64,000 nt of DNA from an uncultured Sphaerochaeta sp. GTDB lineage: Bacteria > Spirochaetota > Spirochaetia > Sphaerochaetales > Sphaerochaetaceae. Each line of letters starts with the position of its first letter. The first letter of the stretch is position 1. The notes beneath the pieces are model-generated. The model did not search any database and was not told the origin of the DNA. It saw only the letters and a program-made list of their open reading frames with translations. The stretch is from NCBI RefSeq assembly GCF_963667405.1, contig NZ_OY763408.1, forward strand, positions 496,001 to 560,000, read 5' to 3'. The position numbers and the translations under genes are program-made. Below, piece by piece: positions 16,586-25,468 of the stretch.

Positions 16586-17743
16586 GTGGATCGTCTTGAA
16601 TTGAAGTATGGGTGCAACCCTAACCAGAAACAGGCTGCCATCAGTGTGGCATCAGGAAATCTTCCCCTTGAGGTGCTCAACGGCAAGGCAGGATACATCA
16701 ATCTGCTCGATGCCCTCAATGGATGGCAGCTGGTCAGCTCACTGAAGAAGGCAACCGGCCTTGCCAGTGCCGCTTCGTTCAAGCATGTGAGTCCTGCAGG
16801 AGCGGCCGTGGGACTGAGCCTTGATGACGTGGAACGACGCATGTACTTCATTCCAGAAAAGCAGGAGCTGTCGAACCTGGCTGCAGCGTATGTGCGGGCC
16901 CGCGGTGCCGACCGGATGTCCTCCTTCGGTGATTTCATCAGCCTCAGCGATGAGTGCGACCTCAGTACTGCCAAGATCATCAAGGCGGAAGTCAGCGATG
17001 GGGTCATCGCCCCCTCCTATACCCCCGAAGCGTTGGAAGTGCTCAAGCAGAAGAAAGGAGGTTCCTTCACGGTCCTCGCCATCGATTCCGGTTGGCAAGC
17101 CCCGCTTCTGGAGACACGCTCGGTGTTCGGCATCACCTTCACCCAGGAGCACAACGCTGTTGTCCTGGACAGGTCGGTCCTCGAGCCTGTGGTGACACAC
17201 GAGCAAGCTATTCCCGAGGAGGCGGTGATCGACCTCCTGGTTGCCCTGAATACCCTCAAGTACACCCAGTCCAACTCCGTCTGCTATGCAAAACGCGGCC
17301 AGACCATCGGGGTGGGGGCAGGCCAGCAGTCACGAATCCACTGCACCCGTCTCGCCGGGGACAAGGCGGATCTCTGGCATCTGCGCCAATGCAAAGCCGT
17401 ACTCGATCTTCCCTTCCTTCCCAAGCTCAGCCGCAATGACAAGGACAATGCGGTGGAGCACTACCTGCAGGGGGAGCTGGATGAGTGGCAGCGCTACTTC
17501 TCCGAGGAGGTGAGTCCTCTATCAGCAGAGCAGAAACAGGAGATCCTCTCGCGTGTCAGTGGGGTCAGCTTGGCCAGTGATGCCTTCTTCCCCTTCCGTG
17601 ACAACATCGACCGCGCTGCCCGCAGCGGGGTCTCCTATGTGGTGCAAAGCGGCGGGTCCCTTCGTGATGAGCTGGTCATCGAGGCCTGTGACGCGTACAA
17701 GATGGTGATGGTCTGCAACTCCATCCGTCTCTTCCACCACTAG
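16586..17743 (+). CDS. Stand-alone AICAR transformylase (PurH C-terminal-type domain)
   Basis: A 385-residue enzyme formylating AICAR with 10-formyl-THF. It starts directly with the transformylase domain, LELKYGCNPNQKQAAISV, and carries the catalytic Lys-His in SFKHVSPAGAAVGLS and the QSNSVCYAKRGQTIGVGAGQQSRIHCTRLAG segment. It ends SYVVQSGGSLRDELVIEACD...FHH as PurH does. The N-terminal IMP cyclohydrolase (MGS-like) domain of ordinary PurH (about 510-530 residues) is absent. That activity is instead fused to PurN in the preceding gene. The GTG start follows GAGAGGAGATAGC. Confidence 0.93.
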   Translation: MDRLELKYGCNPNQKQAAISVASGNLPLEVLNGKAGYINLLDALNGWQLVSSLKKATGLASAASFKHVSPAGAAVGLSLDDVERRMYFIPEKQELSNLAAAYVRARGADRMSSFGDFISLSDECDLSTAKIIKAEVSDGVIAPSYTPEALEVLKQKKGGSFTVLAIDSGWQAPLLETRSVFGITFTQEHNAVVLDRSVLEPVVTHEQAIPEEAVIDLLVALNTLKYTQSNSVCYAKRGQTIGVGAGQQSRIHCTRLAGDKADLWHLRQCKAVLDLPFLPKLSRNDKDNAVEHYLQGELDEWQRYFSEEVSPLSAEQKQEILSRVSGVSLASDAFFPFRDNIDRAARSGVSYVVQSGGSLRDELVIEACDAYKMVMVCNSIRLFHH

Positions 17744-17744
17744 G

Positions 17745-19046
17745 ATGCGCGTCCTCATAGTCGGTTCGGGCGGCCGCGAACACGCCCTGGCAAAGGCAAT
17801 TGCAAAGAGTGCTTTGCATCCCGTTCTCTACGGTATTGGGGTGAATGCCGGCATGTCAGCGTTGGCAGAGATGCAGGACATCAGGCTTTCCGACCATCAG
17901 GCCATTCTCTCCTACGCCTGGGACAAGCAGATTGATTTTGCCGTCATCGGGCCGGACCAGTGCTTGGTCGACGGATTGGTGGATCTCCTGGAAGCAGGGG
18001 GAATCCACTGTTTCGGCCCCACCAAGCGTGCAAGCAGGGTAGAAGGCAGCAAGGCGTGGGCAAAAGCCTTCATGCAGCGCCATCACATTCCCACGCCCGC
18101 CTGCCGTGTGTTCACCGGTATCGATGAAGCGAAGGAGTACGGTGCTACCTGCCCGCTTCCCATCGTCATCAAGGCCGATGGACTTGCATTGGGCAAAGGG
18201 GTGGTCATCGCTGAGGATAGGGACACGGTCTTTTCCACGCTCACCAGTATGATGGTAGACCACATCCACGGCATGAGCGGGGACACCATTGTCATGGAGC
18301 AGTTTGTCACAGGGCCGGAGGTCAGCCTCTTGGTCCTCTGCGACGGTGAGCATGTGCTTCCTTTGGCCAGTGCCATGGACCACAAGCGGGCCTGGGATGG
18401 GGATACAGGGCCCAATACCGGTGGCATGGGTGTGGTTGCCCCCAACCCGTACTACACCCAGGATGTGGCTGATGATTGCATGCAGCACATCGTGCTCCCC
18501 ACCATCAGAGGGCTCAAGGAAGAAGGCAGCGCATTCATCGGCTGCCTTTTCTTCGGCCTCATGCTCACCCCCGAGGGTCCTGTGGTCATCGAATACAACT
18601 GCCGTTTCGGCGATCCTGAAGCCGAAGCCGTGCTTGCGTTGCTGGATGCAGATGTGCTCGATCTGCTGGTCGGTGCGCGGGAAGGAATGCTCGACACCAA
18701 GAGCGTGAAATTCCATCCGGGCTACGCCGTTTCCGTCACTTTGGCCAGCAAGGGGTATCCGATCGCATCAGAGGCGGGCAAGACGATCCGCATCGGCCAT
18801 CTTCCTCCTGGATCCTCTGTATTGCATGCTGCGGTGAAGCGGTCGTCTGATGGAACGCTGACCAGTACCGGGGGAAGGGTGCTGCATGTGGTGGGCAGGG
18901 CGGAAACACTGACAGAGGCAAGGAATCTTGCCTATGAAGCGGTGAAACAGGTTGCGTTTGAAGGAATGCACTATCGTGCCGACATTGGGTGTCGTGCTTT
19001 GGAAGGGGAGGAGTCTGATGGTTCATCAGGTGCTGTTGTGTCGTAA
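17745..19046 (+). CDS. purD: Phosphoribosylamine-glycine ligase (PurD)
   Basis: A 433-residue ATP-grasp enzyme making GAR. Motifs: VLIVGSGGREHALAKAIAKS, FGPTKRASRVEGSKAWAKAFM, PIVIKADGLALGKGVVIAED, HKRAWDGDTGPNTGGMGVVAP and EYNCRFGDPEAEAVL. The ATG directly follows the AICAR transformylase stop. The 3' end overlaps purL by 29 bases. Confidence 0.96.
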   Translation: MRVLIVGSGGREHALAKAIAKSALHPVLYGIGVNAGMSALAEMQDIRLSDHQAILSYAWDKQIDFAVIGPDQCLVDGLVDLLEAGGIHCFGPTKRASRVEGSKAWAKAFMQRHHIPTPACRVFTGIDEAKEYGATCPLPIVIKADGLALGKGVVIAEDRDTVFSTLTSMMVDHIHGMSGDTIVMEQFVTGPEVSLLVLCDGEHVLPLASAMDHKRAWDGDTGPNTGGMGVVAPNPYYTQDVADDCMQHIVLPTIRGLKEEGSAFIGCLFFGLMLTPEGPVVIEYNCRFGDPEAEAVLALLDADVLDLLVGAREGMLDTKSVKFHPGYAVSVTLASKGYPIASEAGKTIRIGHLPPGSSVLHAAVKRSSDGTLTSTGGRVLHVVGRAETLTEARNLAYEAVKQVAFEGMHYRADIGCRALEGEESDGSSGAVVS

Positions 19047-22000
19047 GGATGCCTATGGAAACCGGGATGCCGAGTTGGCTGCTCAGCTTAGGAGCCTGCT
19101 GGGTCTGCAGGACCTTCAGGGCTTGCAGATTTGCCTCCGCTACACACTGGAGGGTCTCGATGCCGGGCAAGTCTCCCTGCTGGGTGACCAGCTGCTGGTC
19201 GACAGCACCCGTGACCGGAAACTGGACAAACTTCCCCAGCATACGTGGAATCTTGGGGTGGAGATGCACAGCGGTCAGTTCGACCAGCGTGCCTATGCAG
19301 TCCAGCTCTGCGGCAAGCTTCTTCTTCCTGATACCGAAATACAGGTAAGGACCGCCACGTTCTACTGTTTTGAGGGCACTTTCAGTGAACAGGAGAAAGC
19401 GCGAATACGTGCGTACCTCATCAATGAGGTGGAGTCGCGTGAGGCTGACGAACGGGTTCCTGACCAGCTCTTTGAACGGGCCCAAGCTCCTCTGTTTCCT
19501 CCCACCCTCGATGGATTTTGCGAGCGGCAGGACCTGAAAGGCGTGCTTGCTGAGTACCAGCTCGCCATGGATGAGGAGGACCTTGCGCTTATCCAGCGCT
19601 GGTTCATCAGCCAAGACCGCAATCCCACCCTTACAGAACTGAGGGTGTTGGATACCTACTGGTCCGACCACTGCAGGCATACTACCTTTCTCACCGAGCT
19701 GGACGAGGTGGTGATCGATGACCCCCAGATAGATGCCATCTACCAGATGTTTCTCAAGGACCGGTCAAGGCTTGGCATCACCAAGGCGCTGACGTTGATG
19801 GAACTGGCCACCGGTGGTGCAAAATACCTCAAGGCGAATGGGGGTTTGAAACGCCTTGACGTGAGCGATGAGATCAACGCGTGTTCTGTCCACATTGATG
19901 TGGACGTCGATGGGAAGAACATTCCCTACCTGCTGCAGTTCAAGAATGAGACGCACAACCATCCGACTGAGATAGAGCCCTTCGGAGGGGCTGCCACCTG
20001 CATCGGTGGGGCTATCCGCGATCCTCTTTCCGGGCGCAGTTACGTCTACCAAGGGATGAGAATCTCAGGATCCGGCGATCCCACCACAGCCTTGGATCAG
20101 ACGCTTGAGGGAAAGCTGGCCCAGCGAACCATAGCCCTGGGCTCTGCCCACGGCTTCAGCTCGTACGGAAACCAGATAGGCATGGCGACCTCCCTGGTGG
20201 AGGAGTTCTACCACCCGGGTTTTGTGGCAAAGCATATGGAATTGGGCTTTGTCATCGGGGCAGTGCCACTGGCGCAGGTCCGCAGGGAGCAGCCCGATCT
20301 TTCTGATGTGGTTATTCTCGTTGGGGGCAGGACCGGCCGGGACGGCTGTGGTGGGGCAACCGGCTCCTCGAAGAGCCATGGACTGACCAGTCTGGAGTCC
20401 TGTGCTTCCGAGGTTCAGCGGGGCAATGCTCCCCAGGAACGCAAGTTGCAGCGTCTGATGCGAAGAGCTGAGGTGACCCGCCTGATCAAGCGTTGCAATG
20501 ACTTTGGTGCCGGGGGAGTGAGTGTGGCCATCGGCGAGCTTGCCGACGGGGTGATGATCGACCTTGATGCACTTCCGACCAAGTACGAGGGTCTTGATGG
20601 GACCGAACGGGCTATCAGCGAGAGTCAGGAACGAATGGCCATGGTGGTTGCCCAGCAGGATGCACAGCAGTTCCTTCGCTATGCCGAGGAGGAGAACCTT
20701 GAGGCTACGGTGGTTGCCCAAATTACCGAAGAGCCCAATCTGGTGATGCACTGTCAGGGAAAGACCCTGGTGAATCTCAGCCGGGAGCTGCTCTCCAGCA
20801 ACGGGGCAAGAAAGCGGGCGCGAGTGCATGTTCCCTGCTATGCGGAGCGCGCTGCCAAGCAAGAGCCTTTTGGGGAAGCGGAGCTTGCCACGCTTCTCAA
20901 CGACCTGAACTCAGCAAGCAAGCAGGCGTTGGCCCAACGCTTTGACACTACCATCGGAGGGGGGAGCGTGCTGCAGAGCTTCGGCGGAAAGACACAGTCA
21001 AGTCCGGCGCAAGTAATGGCCGCTCTCATTCCTGTAGAGGAGGGAAGGACCACTGCCACCAGTCTTGCCTCCTATGCCTATGACCCCTATGAATCGGAAG
21101 CAAACCCCTTCCGCGGTGCCTTCCTTGCAGTGATGCACTCGCTTGCCAAGGTGGCGGCAGCAGGGGGCGATCTTGCCCAGACCTATCTGACGTTTCAGGA
21201 GTATTTCGGAAAGCTTGGAAGCGATCCCGATCGCTGGGGTCTGCCGCTTGCATCCCTCTTGGGAGCATACAAGGCCCAGAGGCTCTTCGGTACGGCCGCC
21301 ATCGGCGGCAAGGACTCGATGAGCGGTACCTTCGGTTCGCTTTCGGTTCCTCCCACGCTGGTCAGCTTTGCTGTCAGTGTGGCCAAGCAGAACCAGGTGG
21401 GATACAACCATTTTGTACAGGCTGGTTCTTCTCTCTTCCTTTTGGAAGCAGAGCGCGAAGAGGATCTTCTTGCCCTGTTCACGCATGTCAGTACGCTGGT
21501 TCGCCAGAAGCGGGTACGCTCAGCCTATGCTGTGGGATGGGGTGGCTTGGCTCTGGCGGTTACCCATATGAGCCTTGGCAATGAGATCGGCTGCATACTG
21601 GAAACCGATCTTGACCTGGCTACGAAGCGCTATGGTGCTTTTGTGGTGGAGACAGATGGGCCCCTGGAGGGAGGAGTGCTCATTGGAAGAACCACCGCAG
21701 AAGCGGAGGTGGTTTTCCCAAGCTGTGGCAAGGACATCAAGTCACTGCGCACTGCCCTTGAGGCTCCGCTTGCCCCGGTATACGGCTCGATGCATGCTGA
21801 GGGTGAGCGGGTGCCAACTTTGGACTTTGTTGTGGACGCGTGGCCGAAATGCCGATACCCCAAGGCAAAACCGCGGGTGCTCATCCCGGTCTTCGAGGGA
21901 ACCAACTGTGAGCTTGACAGCCGGAAGGCTTGGAAAGGAGTGGGAGCGGAAGTGGAGTTGCTTGTGATCAACACCCTTACTCCCAAGCATGTCGAGCAGA

Positions 22001-22665
22001 GCGTACAACGTATGCTCGCCTCCCTTCAGCAGTGCCAGATCCTGTTCTTGAGCGGGGGCTTCTCCGCAGCTGATGAGCCGGATGGCTCGGGCAAGTTCAT
22101 CGCATCTTTCTTGGCCAATCCCCTGATCAAGGCCAGGATCGAGACCTTGCTCGCCGAGCATGACGCTCTGGTGGGTGGAATCTGCAACGGGTTCCAAGCC
22201 TTGGTAAGGCTTGGGCTGCTTCCGTATGGAGCGATACGAAAGCCAGCTGCAGGCGATCCCATGCTGCTGGACAACCAGGTGGGGCATCATATCTCCCGGT
22301 TGGTCAACTGTCGTGTCAGTTCGAATCTCTCCCCCTGGTTCAGTGCCTTCAAGGTGGGGGATACCCAGCTGCTCCCTGTTTCGCATGGGGAGGGCAGGTT
22401 TTTTGCAGAGGATTCGGTGCTTGCAGACCTGATCAGGCAAGGCCAGATTGCCAGCCAGTATGTGGACAGCCAGGGATATGCAACCACAAGCTATCCGGAC
22501 AATCCTAATGGCTCCCTGTACGCAGTGGAAGCGTTGAGCAGTGCTGACGGCAAGGTGTTCGGCAGGATGGCTCACAGCGAGCGCATAGTGGAACGGCTCT
22601 ATCAGAATACTGAGGCACAAGCCGATTCTGCGTTGTTTTGGGGCGCTGTCCGCTATTTTGGCTGA
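19018..22665 (+). CDS. purL: FGAM synthase, single-chain PurL with glutaminase domain
   Basis: A 1215-residue fused synthase/glutaminase, as in clostridial-type PurL. The synthase part has TYWSDHCRHTTFLTEL, FKNETHNHPTEIEPFGGAATCIGGAIRD and FGAGGVSVAIGELADG. The C-terminal class I glutaminase begins VLIPVFEGTNCELDS and contains the nucleophile Cys in VGGICNGFQALVRLG plus the late His in PVSHGEGRFF. ATG 19018 follows GGGGAGGAG and is preferred to earlier in-frame codons within purD. This is the last gene of the purine operon; a terminator follows. Confidence 0.95.
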   Translation: MVHQVLLCRKDAYGNRDAELAAQLRSLLGLQDLQGLQICLRYTLEGLDAGQVSLLGDQLLVDSTRDRKLDKLPQHTWNLGVEMHSGQFDQRAYAVQLCGKLLLPDTEIQVRTATFYCFEGTFSEQEKARIRAYLINEVESREADERVPDQLFERAQAPLFPPTLDGFCERQDLKGVLAEYQLAMDEEDLALIQRWFISQDRNPTLTELRVLDTYWSDHCRHTTFLTELDEVVIDDPQIDAIYQMFLKDRSRLGITKALTLMELATGGAKYLKANGGLKRLDVSDEINACSVHIDVDVDGKNIPYLLQFKNETHNHPTEIEPFGGAATCIGGAIRDPLSGRSYVYQGMRISGSGDPTTALDQTLEGKLAQRTIALGSAHGFSSYGNQIGMATSLVEEFYHPGFVAKHMELGFVIGAVPLAQVRREQPDLSDVVILVGGRTGRDGCGGATGSSKSHGLTSLESCASEVQRGNAPQERKLQRLMRRAEVTRLIKRCNDFGAGGVSVAIGELADGVMIDLDALPTKYEGLDGTERAISESQERMAMVVAQQDAQQFLRYAEEENLEATVVAQITEEPNLVMHCQGKTLVNLSRELLSSNGARKRARVHVPCYAERAAKQEPFGEAELATLLNDLNSASKQALAQRFDTTIGGGSVLQSFGGKTQSSPAQVMAALIPVEEGRTTATSLASYAYDPYESEANPFRGAFLAVMHSLAKVAAAGGDLAQTYLTFQEYFGKLGSDPDRWGLPLASLLGAYKAQRLFGTAAIGGKDSMSGTFGSLSVPPTLVSFAVSVAKQNQVGYNHFVQAGSSLFLLEAEREEDLLALFTHVSTLVRQKRVRSAYAVGWGGLALAVTHMSLGNEIGCILETDLDLATKRYGAFVVETDGPLEGGVLIGRTTAEAEVVFPSCGKDIKSLRTALEAPLAPVYGSMHAEGERVPTLDFVVDAWPKCRYPKAKPRVLIPVFEGTNCELDSRKAWKGVGAEVELLVINTLTPKHVEQSVQRMLASLQQCQILFLSGGFSAADEPDGSGKFIASFLANPLIKARIETLLAEHDALVGGICNGFQALVRLGLLPYGAIRKPAAGDPMLLDNQVGHHISRLVNCRVSSNLSPWFSAFKVGDTQLLPVSHGEGRFFAEDSVLADLIRQGQIASQYVDSQGYATTSYPDNPNGSLYAVEALSSADGKVFGRMAHSERIVERLYQNTEAQADSALFWGAVRYFG

Positions 22666-22678
22666 TCGGTGTGTCAGA

Positions 22679-22702
22679 GAGAGTCCATTCTGGGCTCTTT
22701 TT
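22679..22702 (+). terminator. Terminator of the purine operon
   Basis: GAGTCC (22681-22686) pairs with GGGCTC (22692-22697) around ATTCT, extended by flanking A-T pairs and followed by TTTTT. Confidence 0.7.
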
Positions 22703-22811
22703 GACTCGCGTGTGTCGATTTGACCCAATTAGGATGATGGGTAGGGTTCATTGCGGGTACTTTGCATCCAGGATGTGTGGTGCATAGTACCTTGATATTT
22801 GATTTAGAAAC

Positions 22812-22831
22812 GTATTAAAAGTATGTAATAC
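22812..22831. promoter_or_regulatory. Candidate upstream activator site for the sigma-54 promoter
   Basis: Inverted repeat GTATT-N10-AATAC in an AT-rich tract, about 50 bases upstream of the -24 element of the hsp20 promoter. Sigma-54 promoters need a distal activator site; this is the clearest dyad here, but it is short. Confidence 0.25.
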
Positions 22832-22879
22832 AAATAAATAAAAACTATTAAAGAAATTTTTTCTTTTTCTTTCAAAAAG

Positions 22880-22897
22880 TTGGCACGCCTTTTGCAT
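22880..22897 (+). promoter_or_regulatory. Sigma-54 (-24/-12) promoter of hsp20
   Basis: The sequence TTGGCACGCCTTTTGCAT matches the RpoN consensus TGGCACG-N4-TTGCA. The invariant GG (22882-22883) and GC (22894-22895) are separated by exactly 10 bases. Predicted transcript start is near 22907, giving a 40-base leader with GGAGG before the hsp20 ATG. The upstream 100 bases are strongly AT-rich. Confidence 0.8.
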
Positions 22898-22946
22898 ATA
22901 TGTTTGCATCAACAACGAACAGACATAAACACATGGAGGTGTCACA

Positions 22947-23369
22947 ATGAAATATTACGTATCCTACAACAACAGCAACCCGGTATCGAACTTCGAATCC
23001 CTGTTCAACGACCTCTGGTCCGATTGGGGCGTCAGCTCGAGCAAGATTCCGCCGGTAGATATTTATGAGACCGAGAAAGCGTATGTCATTGAGGCAGAGC
23101 TTGCCGGGTACAAGCAGGATGAGGTCCAGGTCAATGTTGACAAGCATGTGCTGAGAATCAGCAGCGACAAGCAGACGCTCAAGGATGCGGATGGCAAGAA
23201 GAACCTGGTGCGCGAGCGCTACTTCAAGAAGTTTGAACGCTCCTTCAGCCTTCCTGAGGATATCGATGAGTCCGCAATCGAGGGCGAGTTCAGCGATGGC
23301 GTGCTGACCATCACCCTTCCCAAGAAGGAAGAGGTTCTGCCCAAGACCATTGAAGTGAAGATCAGATAA
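22947..23369 (+). CDS. Small heat-shock protein, Hsp20/alpha-crystallin family
   Basis: A 140-residue holdase chaperone. The alpha-crystallin domain covers about residues 36-130 (PPVDIYETEKAYVIEAELAGYKQDEVQVNVDKHVLRIS), with the conserved SFSLPEDIDESAIEGEFSDGVLTITLPKKE and a C-terminal IEVKI motif that docks between dimers in oligomers. Translation starts after GGAGGTGTCACA. It stands alone between the sigma-54 promoter and a strong terminator, so it is a single-gene unit. Confidence 0.95.
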   Translation: MKYYVSYNNSNPVSNFESLFNDLWSDWGVSSSKIPPVDIYETEKAYVIEAELAGYKQDEVQVNVDKHVLRISSDKQTLKDADGKKNLVRERYFKKFERSFSLPEDIDESAIEGEFSDGVLTITLPKKEEVLPKTIEVKIR

Positions 23370-23405
23370 GGTAGCCGAGAGTCGGTTCCCACCCCTTGCA
23401 CAAAG

Positions 23406-23436
23406 CAGCCTGCAGCATCCACTGCAGGCTGTTTTT
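23406..23436 (+). terminator. Terminator of hsp20
   Basis: Perfect 10-bp stem CAGCCTGCAG / CTGCAGGCTG, loop CATCCA, then TTTTT. Confidence 0.9.
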
Positions 23437-24081
23437 CAGCATCAGAGTCAAGACAATCAAAAGTGATCACCGCTTGAAGACTTCTCCAGCGATATGGTGG
23501 CCCCCCACCTGCTCGCCAATGGATGGGTTGGATTGTCCGAGTATGAGGAATCCATCACCAGCGCTGTTTTTCAACATGAGTCTGCGGATGATCGGATACG
23601 AGCGGTCATCTGTAATGGAAGCTGGCTTTTATTGAGAGCAAAAGCAAGGCTACTCGCTGAATCTGGATCAATCGGTGTTGGGTAAGGCTAGTTCTTCAAA
23701 GGCGAAACAACCCATATTTCTGAAGACGATTGCACGATACTCTTATACCCCTCAATTCCTTGATTCTTGTTTCTCAGGACCGTTTTCCACCCTTTGTTCC
23801 AAGTTTGTGTTGCATTGATGCAAGCACATGCGTATTTCTTGGGAATGCATGTGCAAACAATCCTCAACAGAAACGTATCATGGTATTTCGGAAGTCCCCA
23901 ACAGTGGTGAAGGGATAGTAATGTTGCTTACCTATGCATCAGGTACAGGCAACCCCGTGCTGTAGTGTTTCTGCTGCGGCTTACGCTTGCTACTCGCAGC
24001 CTTCTCACCCAAATCAGCAAATTGACAGAAGCAATGAGGCCGCAGCTCCTTGTATGGATGCAACGGCCTCTTTCACCTGGT
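23437..24081. other. Gene-poor stretch with two adjacent palindromes
   Basis: No convincing gene. A 63-codon open frame at 23494-23685 has no ribosome-binding site and no recognisable family and could be a decayed remnant. TTGCAT-TG-ATGCAA (23810-23823) is followed at once by an 8-bp inverted repeat GCACATGC / GCATGTGC with a 15-base gap (23824-23854). A GAGGCCG / CGGCCTC pair near 24039-24069 could be a weak terminator for the cupin gene. Confidence 0.4.
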
Positions 24082-24426
24082 TCAGTCGAGAATGATCAGG
24101 GCGAGGAAGGTCAACGGTTCGTCCTCCTCGTTGCGGATGGCGTGGCTTGCACCGCCGCCGGTGATGACCAGGTCGCCTTTCTCCACAACCTTATCCCCAT
24201 CGGCTTCGGTTACGATACCGCGGCCACCGGTAATCCAGTAGTATTCGGTTTCGTTTACATGGTCATGGGTACCGATGGAGCACCCTTTTTCGATGCGAAG
24301 TTCGGAAAAGAGCCTGCAATGAGCCATGGTTCCTTCATCACTGAGGGCTGTAAAGACCACCTGGCCGCTTCCTCCACGCAATTTTTCCTTGATGCTGACG
24401 TTCATATCGCTTGCTTTCTTGATCAT
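24082..24426 (-). CDS. Small cupin-domain protein
   Basis: A 114-residue single cupin barrel. The metal-binding motif is partly visible: GTHDHVNETEYYWITGGRGIV (HxH...E) and later SHAIRNEEDEPLTFLALI. Such small cupins bind a metal and a small ligand or act as isomerases; the substrate is unknown. The start ATG follows GGAGGGTCAATC on the minus strand; a weak promoter TTGCCC-N17-CACACT lies upstream. It is transcribed away from the NfnAB-like pair and shares that upstream region. Confidence 0.85.
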   Translation of the reverse strand: MIKKASDMNVSIKEKLRGGSGQVVFTALSDEGTMAHCRLFSELRIEKGCSIGTHDHVNETEYYWITGGRGIVTEADGDKVVEKGDLVITGGGASHAIRNEEDEPLTFLALIILD

Positions 24427-24482
24427 GATTGACCCTCCTGCTTGCTAGTGTGCCAGCTCTCGCCTTCTTGGGCAATACATAC

Positions 24483-24511
24483 TTGACACTCGCCCGCGAG
24501 AATTCAATACT
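24483..24511 (+). promoter_or_regulatory. Promoter of the NfnAB-like pair
   Basis: TTGACA (24483-24488), 17-base spacer, AATACT (24506-24511). Confidence 0.55.
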
Positions 24512-24550
24512 GAGACAACCGTGCTTACAGTCTACCGATTTTTGTCTGGA

Positions 24551-24568
24551 TTCCCGCCAGGGCGGGAA
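24551..24568. promoter_or_regulatory. Perfect 18-bp palindrome in the NfnAB leader
   Basis: TTCCCGCC-AG-GGCGGGAA, 8-bp arms with a 2-base centre. The centre is too short for an RNA hairpin loop, so a dimeric DNA-binding protein is more likely. It lies downstream of the predicted transcript start, where a repressor would act as a roadblock. Confidence 0.5.
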
Positions 24569-24616
24569 GTTCAGGCCAATGTGTGGTTTCTCATGCACGT
24601 ATGTTGAGGAGTAGCA

Positions 24617-25465
24617 ATGAACAAGATTCTATCGAAGCAAAGGCTGTCGCAGGAAGTGTTCAGGATGGAGATCGAGGCGAGGGAGATTGCAGAAGCCCGT
24701 AAGCCCGGTCAGTTCATCATCCTGCAGATGGGTGGAGATTTTGGGGAGCGTATTCCTCTTACAATCGCAGATGCCGATCCCGAGAAGGGATCGATTACCC
24801 TGATCTTCCAGGCTGTTGGGGAAACCACCCACCGTTTGGCCCTGCTGAACGTAGGGGATAGCATCGAGAATCTGCTTGGTCCCTTGGGCAAGCCCACCGA
24901 TATCAAGAACTACGGCAAGGTCGTCTGTGTCGGCGGTGGCATCGGAGTAGCCCCGCTCTTCCCCATTGTCCAGGGCATGAAGAATGCCGGCAACGAGGTG
25001 AAGGTCATCATGGGCGCCAGGAACAAGGACCTTCTGATCATGGAAGAGGATATGAAGGCTACCGCCGATGAGGTCATCGTCGTTACCGACGACGGCAGCT
25101 ATGGACGCAAGGCCTTGGTCACCGAGCCTCTGAAAGAGCTGTGTGAAACCTACAAGCCCGATTGCGTGGTCATCATCGGTCCCCCGATCATGATGAAGTT
25201 TGCCGCCCTTACCACCAAACCCTACGGTATCCATACCATCGTGTCGCTGAACACCATCATGATCGATGGAACCGGCATGTGCGGTGGTTGCAGGGTCACC
25301 ATCGGCGGAAAGACGAAGTTCGTGTGTGTCGACGGCCCCGAATTCGATGGGCACCAGGTCGATTGGGACAATATGCTGCTGCGTCTGGGAACCTACCGGA
25401 GCAAGGAACAGGATGCCCATCACCGCTGTCACATCGGTTTGCACATCAATGAAGGGGAGGCGTAA
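24617..25465 (+). CDS. NfnA/SudB-like FAD-NAD(P)H binding subunit with [2Fe-2S] site
   Basis: A 282-residue ferredoxin-NADP reductase-type subunit. The FAD motif is RIPLTIAD; the nucleotide-binding loop is VCVGGGIGVAPLFPI. The C-terminal cluster site has the pattern Asp-x4-Cys-x2-Cys-x11-Cys (DGTGMCGGCRVTIGGKTKFVC), matching the Asp plus three Cys ligation known for NfnA. With the following gene it forms either electron-bifurcating NfnAB (NADH plus reduced ferredoxin to two NADPH) or a SudAB-like sulfide/polysulfide enzyme; the sequence alone does not decide. The ATG follows GAGGAGTAGCA, and the partner starts four bases after its stop. Confidence 0.9.
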   Translation: MNKILSKQRLSQEVFRMEIEAREIAEARKPGQFIILQMGGDFGERIPLTIADADPEKGSITLIFQAVGETTHRLALLNVGDSIENLLGPLGKPTDIKNYGKVVCVGGGIGVAPLFPIVQGMKNAGNEVKVIMGARNKDLLIMEEDMKATADEVIVVTDDGSYGRKALVTEPLKELCETYKPDCVVIIGPPIMMKFAALTTKPYGIHTIVSLNTIMIDGTGMCGGCRVTIGGKTKFVCVDGPEFDGHQVDWDNMLLRLGTYRSKEQDAHHRCHIGLHINEGEA

Positions 25466-25468
25466 GCG

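Noticed and set aside
23494..23685. A 63-codon plus-strand frame in the gap after hsp20
   Set aside because: No ribosome-binding site, promoter or family; kept only as a possible remnant in the gap description.
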